Assembly (NCBI GenBank): GCA_934668345.1
Contig: CAKUNE010000001.1
Location: 186,001-250,000 of the forward strand
Length of the DNA: 64,000 bases
Source of the DNA: an uncultured Collinsella sp.
GTDB taxonomy: Bacteria; Actinomycetota; Coriobacteriia; Coriobacteriales; Coriobacteriaceae
Direction: 5' to 3'
Shown: piece by piece, positions 34,691 to 44,487 of the stretch
How positions within the stretch are numbered: position 1 is the first letter of the stretch
Layout: each line of letters opens with the position of its first letter
Translations under genes and position numbers: made by a program
Notes under the pieces: generated by a model
The model's input: only the letters and a program-made list of their open reading frames with translations
What the model was told of the DNA's origin: nothing
Databases searched by the model: none

Positions 34691-36261
34691 TATAGCGGCA
34701 GGTTTTGGCCGAGCATGGCGATGGCGCTCATAAGAACCAGCATGCCGGCGGCGTAGGGCAGCACTGCGCCCAGGAGCTCGGCGTCCTTGCCGCGCACGTG
34801 GACGGCAGCCAGGCCGATCGCGAGCGTCTGCGGCGAGACCATCTTGCCCGCAGCAACGCCCAGGGCGTTCAGCGCGACCATCCAATAGTCGCTCACGCCC
34901 AGCGCCGTAGCGGCCTGGCTCTGGATGGGACCGAACAGCATGCCCGAGGACGTGCCCGAACCGGTCACGAACGCTCCAACGGCACCGATCCACGGAGCCA
35001 GGATCGGGTACAGACCGCCGGCGACGGCAATGCAAAACGCACTGATCGACGAGATCATGCCCGCATAGCCCATCACCTTGGCGCAGCCCAGCACCGAAAG
35101 CATGGTGATCACCGTCGGCATCATCTGCTTGACGGTCGCGGCCAGTACCTCGCCCATCAGGCGCGGCGAAGCACCCTGAATGGCGCCACCGACAAACGCT
35201 GCCAGGAAAATCCAAACACCCGGCGTGTTGATCCACGAAAACGTAAGTGTACCGGGGTTCTCGCCGCAATACACTTGCACGTGGCTTGCAAACGGCGCGA
35301 GTGCGGCGTGTACGGCGGGCACCAGGTTGGAGGTGCCCAGTAGCAGCACAAAGATCAGGATGAAGCACGACCAGGCCGAAAGCGCCGACTTAACGGTAAG
35401 CTGCTCGCCAGACTCGATATTCATATGGAAGCGCGCATCCAGGTGACCAGACTTCTCGGCGCGCATGGCAAGCGCGGCGGTCAGCGCGAGCGACACGATG
35501 GAGCCCACGACCACCGCCAGCTCGGGGCCCACAAACATAGCGACAACCAGGGCCGCGCCGACAAAGGACGCGCCGGAGAGCAGTGCGATACCGGCCGCGC
35601 CGTGCAGGCGCTCGGCAATACTCGCAACGTTGCCCTGCTCATCGGCAACACGGCCCGCGACCAGCACAATAAGCAGCGGCATCACCACAAAGAACGGCGC
35701 GAGCTGAACCAGCTGAACGGTCGCCAGGTGCAGAGAATCCAAACCCACCAGGTCGGCAACGGACACCGTCGGGATGCCGATGGAGCCGTAGGGCGTGGGC
35801 ACGCCGTTGGCCAGCAGGCAGATGAGCACGGCGGGGACGGCCTCAAAGCCCAAGCCCGCGAGCATGCCGGCGGGGATGGCAACAGCGGTACCAAAGCCGG
35901 CCATGCCCTCCATAAAGCCGCCGAAGCACCATGCCACGAGCAGCGCCAGCAGGCGGCGGTCGCTGCTGATGGAGGTGATCATGCTGCCGATCACGTCCAT
36001 GGCGCCCGTGCGCACGCACAGGTTATACGTAAACACCGCGGCGATAATCACCAGCACGATGGGCCACAGGGCCATCAAAAAGCCCTCGAGCGAGGCCGTG
36101 GCGATCTGCGCCGCCGGCAGGTGCCACCACGCAAAGGCGAGTACGCACGAAAGAACAAACGAGCCGATGGCGGCTTTCCAAGCCGGCCATTTAAAGCACA
36201 GCAGCATCACGACAAGCCAGATGATCGGCACAAGAGCCAGCAAAAATGCGGCGACGTCCAT
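34690..36261 (-). CDS. L-lactate permease family transporter
   Basis: The 523-residue protein has about 12-13 membrane helices and the LctP/GlcA signatures MAGFGTAVAIPAGMLAGLGF, NGVPTPYGSIGIPT and the C-terminal FVTGSGTSSGMLFGPIQSQAA with ALNALGVAAGKMVSPQTLA. It probably imports lactate or glycolate with protons. AAGGAGCTTTT precedes ATG 36261. No lactate dehydrogenase or lutABC gene adjoins. A small palindrome at 36365, in the region shared with the divergent flippase gene, could be an operator. Confidence 0.92.
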   Translation of the reverse strand: MDVAAFLLALVPIIWLVVMLLCFKWPAWKAAIGSFVLSCVLAFAWWHLPAAQIATASLEGFLMALWPIVLVIIAAVFTYNLCVRTGAMDVIGSMITSISSDRRLLALLVAWCFGGFMEGMAGFGTAVAIPAGMLAGLGFEAVPAVLICLLANGVPTPYGSIGIPTVSVADLVGLDSLHLATVQLVQLAPFFVVMPLLIVLVAGRVADEQGNVASIAERLHGAAGIALLSGASFVGAALVVAMFVGPELAVVVGSIVSLALTAALAMRAEKSGHLDARFHMNIESGEQLTVKSALSAWSCFILIFVLLLGTSNLVPAVHAALAPFASHVQVYCGENPGTLTFSWINTPGVWIFLAAFVGGAIQGASPRLMGEVLAATVKQMMPTVITMLSVLGCAKVMGYAGMISSISAFCIAVAGGLYPILAPWIGAVGAFVTGSGTSSGMLFGPIQSQAATALGVSDYWMVALNALGVAAGKMVSPQTLAIGLAAVHVRGKDAELLGAVLPYAAGMLVLMSAIAMLGQNLPL

Positions 36262-36364
36262 GGGTAAAAGCTCCTTGGTACCGCGAAGGCGGCATCGGGG
36301 GGTCACAAAACCTCAACAGAATACCGCACGCTTACCGACAAATTGATGCCGCCCGCCGAATTTA

Positions 36365-36381
36365 TTGAACAACCTGTTCAA
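36365..36381. promoter_or_regulatory. Candidate operator palindrome between lctP-like and flippase genes
   Basis: TTGAACA and TGTTCAA flank three bases. It lies upstream of a TATACT box at 36407-36412 that suits the rightward gene. The cognate regulator is unknown. Confidence 0.4.
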
Positions 36382-36439
36382 AAACACGAATCGATACCTT
36401 CGCGGCTATACTAGAGCGCAGCAATAGAAAGGAACCGCC

Positions 36440-38017
36440 TTGAGCATCACGCCCCTCGATAGCATCCGTCGTGCCATCGCGCGCCACAACGGCGTCGCCG
36501 ACCCCACCGTATCGGGCGACGGGGCACACGGCCAGGGCGGACGCATCGAGAACGGCCTGTTCCCCGCCTCGCACACCGCCGAGGAGCTCGCGCGCATCCA
36601 GGAACTGAGCCAGCGCAACGCCGGCGGGCCCGACAGCGGCCAGGCCACGCGCCGTCGCCGCGAGCACGAGCGCGAGCCCGGCCCCATCCGTCGCATGGTC
36701 GACGCCTGGTGGAACCGCCTGCTCGGTGCCGTCTACGGCGGCGGCCTCTCCACGCAAGAAGCCGAGTACGAGGAGCACGCGACCCGCCGCGACTACCTGT
36801 GGAACACCCTGGGCACCGCTGTTTGGGGTATGGCGTTTCCGCTGCTCACCATTGTGTCCACGCAGCTCGTGGGCGCCGAGGAGGCCGGCAAGTTCTCAAT
36901 GGCCTTTGTCACCGGCACGCTCATCATGATCGCGTGTAACTACGGCGTGCGCAATTATCAGGTCTCGGACATCGACGAGAAGACTTCCTTCGCTTCCTAC
37001 CAGCTCAACCGCTGGCTTTGCGGAGTACTCGCGCTGGCGTGCGGCCTCGTGTACAGCAGCGCCCGCGGCTACGACGCACAGATGGCCACGATCGGCCTGG
37101 GCGTCTACCTCTATAAGGTTGTCGACGGCGTCGCCGACGTGTACGAGGGGCGCCTGCAGCAGGCCGACAAGCTCTACCTGGCCGGCATGAGCCAAACGCT
37201 GCGTTCCGTCGGCGTCCTCGCGGTCTTTACCGTGGCGCTGTTCCTCACGCGCAGCATGCCCATCGCCGCCATGGCCATGGGAATCACGGCCATCGCCTCA
37301 CTCGTACTGATCACTGTCCCGCTCGCCCTGCTCGAGACCGAAAAATCGCGCCGCGTGAGTCTACGCGAGGTCGGTCATCTGTTTGTCCAGTGCGCCCCGC
37401 TCTTTGGCGCGCTGTTCCTGTTCAACCTTATCGAGAGCATGCCAAAGTTTGTGATGGAAGGCACACTCTCCTACAAATATCAGCTGTACTTTAATGCGCT
37501 GTTCTTTCCGGCGCAGGCTATTTTGCTGAGCATTGGATTTATCTATAAACCGCAGCTCCTGCGCCTGTCGAGCATTTGGGCGAATCCGCGCAAGCGTCGC
37601 CGCTTTGACTTGATTATTGTTGCCGTCATGGCGCTCGTCGTCGTCATTACCGGCCTGTGCGCCGCATTTATGGCGGGCCCCGGCATCCCCATCATGAGCT
37701 TTATGTACGGCCTTAACTTTGAGCGCTATCGCACGCTGGCGCTATTGATGGTTGTCGCCGGCGGCGTCACCGCGGGCATCGACTTTATTTACGCCATCAT
37801 CACAGTGCTGCGTCACGCCGGCGACGTCACTAAAATCTACCTGATCTGCTTCGCCGTGAGCGTGGTGCTGCCGGTGATCCTCATCAACCTGCTGGGTCTG
37901 ATGGGCGCTGTGGTGAGCTACCTGGCAATCATGGCCCTACTCCTGGTGCAGCTGATTATCGAGTACGCCCACATCCGCCAACGCATCGAACGCGACCGCA
38001 ACCCGTACGGTGCCTAG
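36440..38017 (+). CDS. Polysaccharide/lipid flippase of the MOP (Wzx-like) superfamily
   Basis: This 525-residue protein has a hydrophilic first 110 residues, then about 12 to 14 membrane helices starting at NTLGTAVWGMAFPLLTIVSTQLVG. The helices match the Wzx/RfbX polysaccharide transporter type, which flips lipid-linked glycans across the membrane. The start appears to be TTG at 36440, after GAAAGGAA. The long charged N-terminus (TRRRREHEREPGP region) is unusual for the family. No glycosyltransferase cluster surrounds it, so the cargo is unknown. Confidence 0.8.
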   Translation: MSITPLDSIRRAIARHNGVADPTVSGDGAHGQGGRIENGLFPASHTAEELARIQELSQRNAGGPDSGQATRRRREHEREPGPIRRMVDAWWNRLLGAVYGGGLSTQEAEYEEHATRRDYLWNTLGTAVWGMAFPLLTIVSTQLVGAEEAGKFSMAFVTGTLIMIACNYGVRNYQVSDIDEKTSFASYQLNRWLCGVLALACGLVYSSARGYDAQMATIGLGVYLYKVVDGVADVYEGRLQQADKLYLAGMSQTLRSVGVLAVFTVALFLTRSMPIAAMAMGITAIASLVLITVPLALLETEKSRRVSLREVGHLFVQCAPLFGALFLFNLIESMPKFVMEGTLSYKYQLYFNALFFPAQAILLSIGFIYKPQLLRLSSIWANPRKRRRFDLIIVAVMALVVVITGLCAAFMAGPGIPIMSFMYGLNFERYRTLALLMVVAGGVTAGIDFIYAIITVLRHAGDVTKIYLICFAVSVVLPVILINLLGLMGAVVSYLAIMALLLVQLIIEYAHIRQRIERDRNPYGA

Positions 38018-38036
38018 CCGCTACCCCAGTGCGCCG

Positions 38037-38876
38037 TCACTCACCAGGCTGAATGTTCGCATAGAACTCCGCGCCATCATCCAGGCGCAGGATGCCGACG
38101 CGGCCGAACTCGGAGCCGGTGGCAGCGGCACAGTCGATGTCGATGCGGTCGGGCACGCCGGCGGTATCCTCACCGCCCAGGCGCACGATCTGCCCGCGGC
38201 CCGACTCCTCATCGAGCCCCGCCAGGCCGCCAACCTCGCAATAGCGCCCAAGCGACACCGTGGGCGTGTGGCCGCTCACCACGACCGGGCCCTCGCCCTC
38301 GGCAGAAAGCAGTCCCGTCGGCGCATCCCAATAGCCGTGACGAATCCACAGCAGGTCATCGGACGACTGCACCGCGAGCATCTGCTGCAGCAGCTCGCGA
38401 TCGGCACCCACCGCTCCGACGCCATCGGCACAATCGACGCCATGCTCAAGTAAAAACGCGCGCGCCGCCTTCATCTCGATTCCAGCATGTACCAGCAGAT
38501 ACGGGCGTTCCTCGGTCTCGGCCACCGCGTAGAGCGGCAGCGCGGCCATCCATCGCACGAGCTCCTCATATGCCTCAAATACCATGTCGTTGAGCTGCTC
38601 GCGCGTCGTCCAGCCGCCGTTGATATCCCAGGTCTCGGCATCGAGCGGATCCTGGCCAATGATGGCATCGAGCATAATCTGCTCGTGGTTGCCCTTGAGC
38701 ACGTGGGCGTTGGGCAGCGAACGCGCGAGCTTAATAACGCCGACCGGATCGGGCCCGCGATCGATCATGTCGCCCAGCACGTATAGCGTGTCGTCGGACG
38801 CCAGCGAAATCTTTGACAGGGCCTCGTCAAGCGCACGCACGTGCCCGTGAGCATCGGATGTCACATAGATCGCCAT
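38037..38876 (-). CDS. Metallophosphoesterase, PPP-family phosphatase-like
   Basis: This 279-residue protein has the metallophosphoesterase metal-site blocks in order: SDAHGH (residues 7-12), GDMIDRGPDP, KGNHEQ, LLVHAGIE and VSGHTPT. The pattern fits the bacterial serine/threonine phosphatase and diadenosine tetraphosphatase branch (PrpE/ApaH-like). It acts in the cytoplasm with two metal ions. AAGGAGAGGCG precedes ATG 38876. The gene is convergent with the flippase gene, ending 20 bases away. Protein or nucleotide substrate cannot be decided here. Confidence 0.88.
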   Translation of the reverse strand: MAIYVTSDAHGHVRALDEALSKISLASDDTLYVLGDMIDRGPDPVGVIKLARSLPNAHVLKGNHEQIMLDAIIGQDPLDAETWDINGGWTTREQLNDMVFEAYEELVRWMAALPLYAVAETEERPYLLVHAGIEMKAARAFLLEHGVDCADGVGAVGADRELLQQMLAVQSSDDLLWIRHGYWDAPTGLLSAEGEGPVVVSGHTPTVSLGRYCEVGGLAGLDEESGRGQIVRLGGEDTAGVPDRIDIDCAAATGSEFGRVGILRLDDGAEFYANIQPGE

Positions 38877-39126
38877 GGAACGCCTCTCCTTGCATTGCGG
38901 CCGAAGCCCGACGCCGCAACTAAAACTTCAAGTTGAACTTAAACGTTACCCATTGTACTCCGTTGCAATAAAGCTGGAAAGGGTTTACGCGCAGAGGCAA
39001 AGACGGCCCCCTGTGACGATATCGCGCACGCCCGTAATCCAGCCCCATAAACCTACCATCTTTGGGTACAAATAACCGAAGATAACTGACCGTGCCACGC
39101 CAACCACCCAGGAGCGGACACCATCC

Positions 39127-40728
39127 ATGAACCAGATCCTTCTCTTTATCGGCCTCGTCATCATTTTGTGCCTGACCATCAAACCCGTCGGCAAAAAGCT
39201 CCCCTTCCCCACCCTGCTCATTTTTATCGCGCTGGGCATGCTGTTGGGCGTCAACGGCCCGGCGCACATCGACTTTAGCGACTACGCACTCACCGAAACT
39301 GTCTGCAGCACGGCGCTGCTGTTCATCATGTTCTACGGCGGCTTTAACACCAATATCGACCGCGCCAAGCCCGTCGCTGCGCCGGCGGTGCTGCTGAGCA
39401 CGCTCGGCGTCGTCATCACTGCCGGCATCACCGGCGTGTTCGCCCACTTTGTGCTGGGCTTCGACTGGATCGGCGGCCTGCTGCTGGGATCGGTCGTGGC
39501 ATCCACCGACGCGGCCAGCGTCTTTAGCGTGCTGCGCGAGCACAGCCTGTCGCTGAGAGGTGGCACCGATTCGCTGCTCGAGGTCGAATCGGGCTCCAAC
39601 GACCCCGTCGCCTACATGCTCACCGCCGTGCTCGCCACACTCGCGGCCGGCGGCGACATTAACATCCCCGTGCTGCTGGCCAAGCAGATCATCCTAGGCG
39701 TGGGGCTGGGCCTTGCCGTCGGTTGGACATCCAGCCGCCTGATTGAACGCGCACACGCAACGGCCGAGGGCGCGCAGACTATCTTTTTGTTCGCCGTGGC
39801 GATCATCGCCTACGCGCTGCCGAGCTACCTGGGTGGCAACGGCTTTTTGGCCGTGTACCTGGCCGGCATTGTGCTGGGCGCGAGCGACATCACCGGCAAG
39901 GTCGAGATGGCGCACTTCTTCGACACCCTCACCGAGATGGCCGAGATGACCATTTTCTTTTTGCTCGGCCTGCTCGTGACGCCCGCCCGCCTGCCGCAAA
40001 TGCTGCTGCCGGGCCTGGCGCTCATGGCGTTTATGCTCTTTGCGAGCCGCCCCATCGCCGTAGGCGTACTCCTGGCGCCCTTTAGGACGAACCCCCGCCA
40101 GGTGGCGCTCGTAAGCTGGGCGGGTCTGCGCGGCGCGGCATCGGTCGTGTTTAGCCTCTTTGCCGTGGTGGCCGGCGTTCCCGGTGGTCACGACCTATTT
40201 GACCTGGTGTTTGTGATTGCCGTGTCGAGCATTGTGGTGCAGGGTTCGCTGCTGCCGGCGGTGGCGAAGAGGCTCGACATGATCGATGCGGAAGGCGACG
40301 TCCGACGCACCTTTAACGACTACCGCGACGAGGACGGTATGTCGTTCGTCAAGCTCAAGGTAGGCGCGGGGCATCCGTTTGCCGGACGCTCGCTTGCCGA
40401 TATCGGCAGCGCTACGAACATGCTTGTGGCCCTGGTGCTGCGCGACGGCGCGCATCCGGTGCTGCCCAATGGCGACACCGTAATCGAGGAAGGCGACCTG
40501 CTGGTGATGGCCGCCCCAACGTTCGAAGAGCGTGCCGAGGTTACGCTGCGCGAGGTCACCGTGACGCCCCACGGCCGCCTTGCCGGCCAGCGCCTGCGCG
40601 ACGTGCCGCAGGGCAAGCACCCCTTTATCGTCGTGATGCTCAAGCGCGACGGCCAAACGATCATCCCCGACGGCAACACCCTCATATTCGCCGGCGACGA
40701 AGCCGTCATCGCCACGCTAGCTTCCTAG
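39127..40728 (+). CDS. K+/H+ (CPA1-type) antiporter with TrkA-C domain
   Basis: This 533-residue protein has about 12 membrane helices of the CPA family with VVASTDAASVFSVLRE, SGSNDPVAYMLTAVL (the ND pair of the ion site) and WAGLRGAASVVFSL. After residue 390 a cytoplasmic part contains a TrkA-C (RCK-C) domain, GAGHPFAGRSLADIG, and a second related segment VTPHGRLAGQRLRDVP. This architecture matches NhaP2/CvrA-like K+/H+ antiporters gated by nucleotides. It is monocistronic, with GGAGCGG upstream of ATG 39127. Ion choice (K+ or Na+) is inferred. Confidence 0.9.
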   Translation: MNQILLFIGLVIILCLTIKPVGKKLPFPTLLIFIALGMLLGVNGPAHIDFSDYALTETVCSTALLFIMFYGGFNTNIDRAKPVAAPAVLLSTLGVVITAGITGVFAHFVLGFDWIGGLLLGSVVASTDAASVFSVLREHSLSLRGGTDSLLEVESGSNDPVAYMLTAVLATLAAGGDINIPVLLAKQIILGVGLGLAVGWTSSRLIERAHATAEGAQTIFLFAVAIIAYALPSYLGGNGFLAVYLAGIVLGASDITGKVEMAHFFDTLTEMAEMTIFFLLGLLVTPARLPQMLLPGLALMAFMLFASRPIAVGVLLAPFRTNPRQVALVSWAGLRGAASVVFSLFAVVAGVPGGHDLFDLVFVIAVSSIVVQGSLLPAVAKRLDMIDAEGDVRRTFNDYRDEDGMSFVKLKVGAGHPFAGRSLADIGSATNMLVALVLRDGAHPVLPNGDTVIEEGDLLVMAAPTFEERAEVTLREVTVTPHGRLAGQRLRDVPQGKHPFIVVMLKRDGQTIIPDGNTLIFAGDEAVIATLAS

Positions 40729-40749
40729 CAGCCCGTCCCTCTTCAGCTA

Positions 40750-40941
40750 CTAGCTGTCACCCACGGCAAAGTCGCGGAGGTCGAGGACTTCGCGTTCGGC
40801 TCGGGCTAGGAGCTCTTGGGGCGACTCATCCTCGATATCCATCACGTCGAGCATGGCGGCGGGAAAGCCCACGCCGGCTGCGCTCCCCGCGCGGTCGAGT
40901 AAGCCCTCGCGTAGCTGATCTACATCAACGTCGACCTTCAT
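40750..40941 (-). CDS. Small acidic protein, unknown
   Basis: The 63-residue protein is acidic (MKVDVDVDQLREGLLD and SPQELLARAEREVLDLRDF). GCAGGAGGTTTCATC is a strong ribosome site before ATG 40941, which is the main reason to call it real. I recognise no family. It lies between the antiporter gene and the divergent MazG-like gene. Confidence 0.55.
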   Translation of the reverse strand: MKVDVDVDQLREGLLDRAGSAAGVGFPAAMLDVMDIEDESPQELLARAEREVLDLRDFAVGDS

Positions 40942-41056
40942 GATGAAACCTCCTGCCGGGTCACCTCACCCGCACGTGTCGCATGTCCTAAATGGGGTGC
41001 AATAAATCTCAGATACCGCCATAATAAAGCAATGACCATCAAGGGGGCTGCAGACA

Positions 41057-41413
41057 ATGGACAAGCTCGATGCCATGACGACGCAAGTCAGAGATTTTTG
41101 CGATGCGCGTGATTGGCGCAAATACCACACGCCAAAAGAACTCGCCATCGGCATGGCAACTGAGTCCTCCGAGCTGCTACAGCTCTTCCGCTTTATGAGC
41201 GATGAGCATATAGCAGAAATGTTCCAAGATCCCAAGCAGCGCCAAGCCATCGAAGACGAAGTCGCCGATACGCTCCTTTTCCTCCTGCGATTTGCCGACC
41301 TCAATGACATCGACTTACAGGCGGCGCTCTCGTCCAAACTCAAACGCAACGGTGAACGCTACCCCATCGACACCGGCTCCAACGAATACAGAAAGGCGGG
41401 CCATCATGAGTAA
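41057..41413 (+). CDS. MazG-like nucleotide pyrophosphohydrolase
   Basis: The 118-residue all-helical protein has the MazG-type metal sites E36-x2-E39 (TESSELLQLFRF) and E68-x2-D71 (EVADTLLFLLRFADL). It is of the short RS21-C6/iMazG class. Such enzymes hydrolyse (d)NTPs to monophosphates, in house-cleaning or in antiphage nucleotide depletion. Its stop codon overlaps the start of the GIY-YIG/DUF2075 gene by 8 bases (41406-41413), so the two are translationally coupled. The pair stands apart from surrounding housekeeping genes and is less GC-rich. I infer a shared accessory role. Confidence 0.88.
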   Translation: MDKLDAMTTQVRDFCDARDWRKYHTPKELAIGMATESSELLQLFRFMSDEHIAEMFQDPKQRQAIEDEVADTLLFLLRFADLNDIDLQAALSSKLKRNGERYPIDTGSNEYRKAGHHE

Positions 41414-43148
41414 CGAGTTCGCCCTTCGGCAATATACGCTTCCCCTGCCCCAACCCTTTGAGACAAGTGAATCGTTGCAGGATTTTGGCACGCCAAAGCC
41501 AGGGTCGCACCATGATGAAAGCTGGCCCGTTCTCTACATTCTGACTAACAGCAAAAACAAAACGGCTTACATCGGTCAAACGACCAATTATCGGCGCCGC
41601 ATGAAGCAACACGCCGCAAACGTTGAGAAGGACTTCGACCGGACCCTTCTGATCGACAACCCGACATTCAATCAGTCCGCGACATTTGAGTTTGAGAATC
41701 GACTTATTGAGCTGTTCTGCGCTGACGAAAAATACCAGGTAACCAATGCCAACAACGGCTATGCCCAGTTCGATTATTTTGAGCGACCTCAGTATCGCCA
41801 GAAGTTCAGAGACCTCTGGGCGAAACTTCGCGAAGAGAACTATGCGATCCACCCCATCGAAGAGCTCGAGAACACTGACCTGTTCAAATTCTCGCCCTTC
41901 AAAACGCTCACGCCCGATCAATACGAAACGATTGAGGCGATTTACGGGCGGCTCGAGCAAGAGCATGAAGACATTAAACACGGCGGGCCCAAGAAAGAGC
42001 GCGTAACCGTCGTGAACGGCGCGCCAGGAACAGGCAAAACAATCCTCGCCATCAGTCTCATGTTCAAAATCAAAAATGAGCCGAACCTTTCCGGCCTGCG
42101 GGTCGGCTTTGTCACCCCCATGGATTCCCTAAAGAAGACCCTCAGGAAACTCACGCATTTCCTTCCAGGGTTAAAGCCTGGCGATATCTTGAGCCCCAGT
42201 GACGTCACAAAAAATGATCGTTATGACATCCTACTTGTCGACGAAGCACATCGACTGGGTAATTATCTAAGTATGGGCTCCGGCATCAAGGCCTTCTATA
42301 ACACCTGCGATCGCCTCGGCCTTCCGCACACGAGCAACCAGGTTGACTGGATATACAAATGCTGCGACAAGGCGTACCTGTTCTATGACCCCAAACAGCA
42401 AGTCCGCGCATCGGGACTCAACCGAGATGGCCTTGAGCAGCGACTCAACCAACTCGAAGAAGCCGGCATCGAAACTGAAGAGTTCAGCCTAAGCACGCAG
42501 ATGCGCGTGCGTGGCGGCGATGAGTACCTCGATTTTGTCTACGACCTGCTTGATAACAAAGCGTACATGCATGCCGGCATGAAGTTCAAAGAACTCTTTT
42601 CATCGGAGCCTTACGACTCGCAAGCCGGCGATCCCGACAGTGATATCCCCAGGTACCAGTTTGGCATAGTCGACCGGTTTGAAGATTTCTGCTCCCTACA
42701 GCAGGCCAAAGAAAAAGAAGTTGGGCTGTCCCGTATGACAGCCGGTTTTGCTTGGAAATGGGAAAGCAAGAGCAATAAAGATGCGTTCGATATCGTCATC
42801 GAGGGCGTTCCCAAACGCTGGAACTCAACCCAGAAGGATTGGGTTAACTCCGCCAACGCCGTCAACGAAGTCGGATGCATTCATACGGTGCAAGGCTACG
42901 ATCTCAACTACGGATTCGTAATTCTGGGTCCCGACATTTACTACGACACCGATAAAGGAGCCGTCTGCGCTAACAAAGCCAACTTCAAAGATGCTGTCGC
43001 AAAAAAGAAGGCAAGCGACGACGACCTGCGAAAGATTATCGTCAACGCCTACTACGTTCTCATGACGCGCGGCATGCTGGGAACGTATCTCTATGTGTGC
43101 GACCCCGCTCTCAAGGAGTATTTGTCGCGATATATCCCGGTGATATAG
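41406..43148 (+). CDS. GIY-YIG nuclease fused to DUF2075 (Schlafen-like) helicase/ATPase
   Basis: This 580-residue protein has an N-terminal GIY-YIG nuclease domain (VLYILTNSKNKTAYIGQTTN, about residues 42-61, with Arg residues and a later FEFENRLIELF). An SF1-like ATPase of the DUF2075 family follows. Its Walker A is GAPGTGKT at residue 205 and its Walker B ILLVDEAHRLG. The segment TQMRVRGGDEYLDFVYDLLDN and the final VLMTRGMLGTYLYVCD are characteristic of DUF2075/Schlafen group proteins. ATG 41406 overlaps the MazG-like gene. A nuclease plus NTP-driven motor next to a nucleotide pyrophosphatase suggests antiphage defence, by inference. Confidence 0.87.
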   Translation: MSNEFALRQYTLPLPQPFETSESLQDFGTPKPGSHHDESWPVLYILTNSKNKTAYIGQTTNYRRRMKQHAANVEKDFDRTLLIDNPTFNQSATFEFENRLIELFCADEKYQVTNANNGYAQFDYFERPQYRQKFRDLWAKLREENYAIHPIEELENTDLFKFSPFKTLTPDQYETIEAIYGRLEQEHEDIKHGGPKKERVTVVNGAPGTGKTILAISLMFKIKNEPNLSGLRVGFVTPMDSLKKTLRKLTHFLPGLKPGDILSPSDVTKNDRYDILLVDEAHRLGNYLSMGSGIKAFYNTCDRLGLPHTSNQVDWIYKCCDKAYLFYDPKQQVRASGLNRDGLEQRLNQLEEAGIETEEFSLSTQMRVRGGDEYLDFVYDLLDNKAYMHAGMKFKELFSSEPYDSQAGDPDSDIPRYQFGIVDRFEDFCSLQQAKEKEVGLSRMTAGFAWKWESKSNKDAFDIVIEGVPKRWNSTQKDWVNSANAVNEVGCIHTVQGYDLNYGFVILGPDIYYDTDKGAVCANKANFKDAVAKKKASDDDLRKIIVNAYYVLMTRGMLGTYLYVCDPALKEYLSRYIPVI

Positions 43149-43290
43149 ACCTAGCGACCGCCCTCCCCCATGTAACCATCCTGTAAATCATAGCGGCGCA
43201 GTCGAGTTTTACCGTGATACGGTCGCGCCTGACGCTCCACTGTGCTAAAGTATCCCGAACGTTCAAACGACTACGAGGGGGACCTAGAAG

Positions 43291-44415
43291 ATGGCACGTG
43301 TGCACAACTTCTCAGCAGGCCCGGCCGCACTGCCCACCAGCGTGCTCGCCGAGATCGCCGACGAGATGATGGACTACCGCGGTTGCGGCATGTCCGTGCT
43401 CGAGATGAGTCATCGATCTAGCATGTACCAGCAGATCATCGACGACGCCGAGGCAACCCTGCGTCGCCTGCTGAGCATCCCCGACAACTACCGCGTCCTG
43501 TTTTTGCAGGGCGGCGCCACGCTGCAGTTTGCGGGCATCCCCATGAACCTCATGCGCCGCGGCCGCGCCGGCTACGTCGTGACCGGCAACTTCGCCAACA
43601 AGGCGTACAAGGAGGCCGCCAAGTACGGCGAGGCCGTGCTGCTCGCGAGCTCCGAGGACACCAATTTCGACCGCATACCCGCCATGGCCGACATCAACGC
43701 GCGCATTGCCGCCGAGGCCGCGAGCGACGGGCTCGACTACGTCTACATCTGCCAGAACAACACCATCTTTGGCACCATGTACCACGAGCTACCCGATTGC
43801 GGAGACGTGCCGCTGGTCGCCGATGTCTCGAGCTGCTTTTTGTCGCAACCGCTCGACGTCGAGCGCTACGGGCTCATCTACGCCGGCGCGCAGAAAAACG
43901 CCGGCGCCGCGGGCGTCACCGTGGCTATCGTGCGCGATGACCTGATCGCCGACGGTCCGGCCTTTGCGCAGACGCCGCAGTACCTGGACCTTAAGACCCA
44001 GGCCGCCAAAGGCTCCATGCTCAACACGCCCAACACCTTTGGCATCTACGTATGCGACAAGGTGTTCCGTTGGGTTGAGCAGACCGGCGGACTTGCCGCC
44101 ATGGCCGAGCGCAACTGGACCAAGGCCAACCTGCTCTACGACCTGCTCGAGCACAGCAAGCTATTCCACGGCACCGCGCAGGAGGACAGCCGTTCCATCG
44201 CCAACGTCACCTTCCGCACCGGCGACGCCGACCTCGACGCCGCCTTTGTTGCGGGCGCGGCAGAGCACCAGATTCAAAACGTCAAGGGCCATCGCCTGGT
44301 GGGCGGCATGCGCGCGAGCGTCTACAACGCCGTGACCATGGAAGACGTGCAGGCGCTGGCCACGTACATGAAGGACTTCGAGGCGCAGCAGAGTTTGAGC
44401 CCGCGATCTAACTAG
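43291..44415 (+). CDS. serC: Phosphoserine aminotransferase
   Basis: The 374-residue PLP enzyme makes phosphoserine from phosphohydroxypyruvate. VHNFSAGPAALPTSVL at the start, VLEMSHRS, LFLQGGATLQF and the PLP lysine in IYAGAQKNAGAAGVT identify SerC. GAGGGGGACC precedes ATG 43291. serA follows after 72 bases on the same strand, giving two of the three steps of serine synthesis. A serB-like phosphatase is not adjacent. Confidence 0.97.
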   Translation: MARVHNFSAGPAALPTSVLAEIADEMMDYRGCGMSVLEMSHRSSMYQQIIDDAEATLRRLLSIPDNYRVLFLQGGATLQFAGIPMNLMRRGRAGYVVTGNFANKAYKEAAKYGEAVLLASSEDTNFDRIPAMADINARIAAEAASDGLDYVYICQNNTIFGTMYHELPDCGDVPLVADVSSCFLSQPLDVERYGLIYAGAQKNAGAAGVTVAIVRDDLIADGPAFAQTPQYLDLKTQAAKGSMLNTPNTFGIYVCDKVFRWVEQTGGLAAMAERNWTKANLLYDLLEHSKLFHGTAQEDSRSIANVTFRTGDADLDAAFVAGAAEHQIQNVKGHRLVGGMRASVYNAVTMEDVQALATYMKDFEAQQSLSPRSN

Positions 44416-44487
44416 CCCGCAGCACGCGGGCCGACCAGCCACTTCAAACCACCCTGCTTAGATCAAAACCTGCTAAGGAGTTTTTCC

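Noticed and set aside
43149..43290. Serine-responsive riboswitch upstream of serC
   Set aside because: No conserved structure seen in 140 bases; only a promoter-like TAAAGTAT near 43245.
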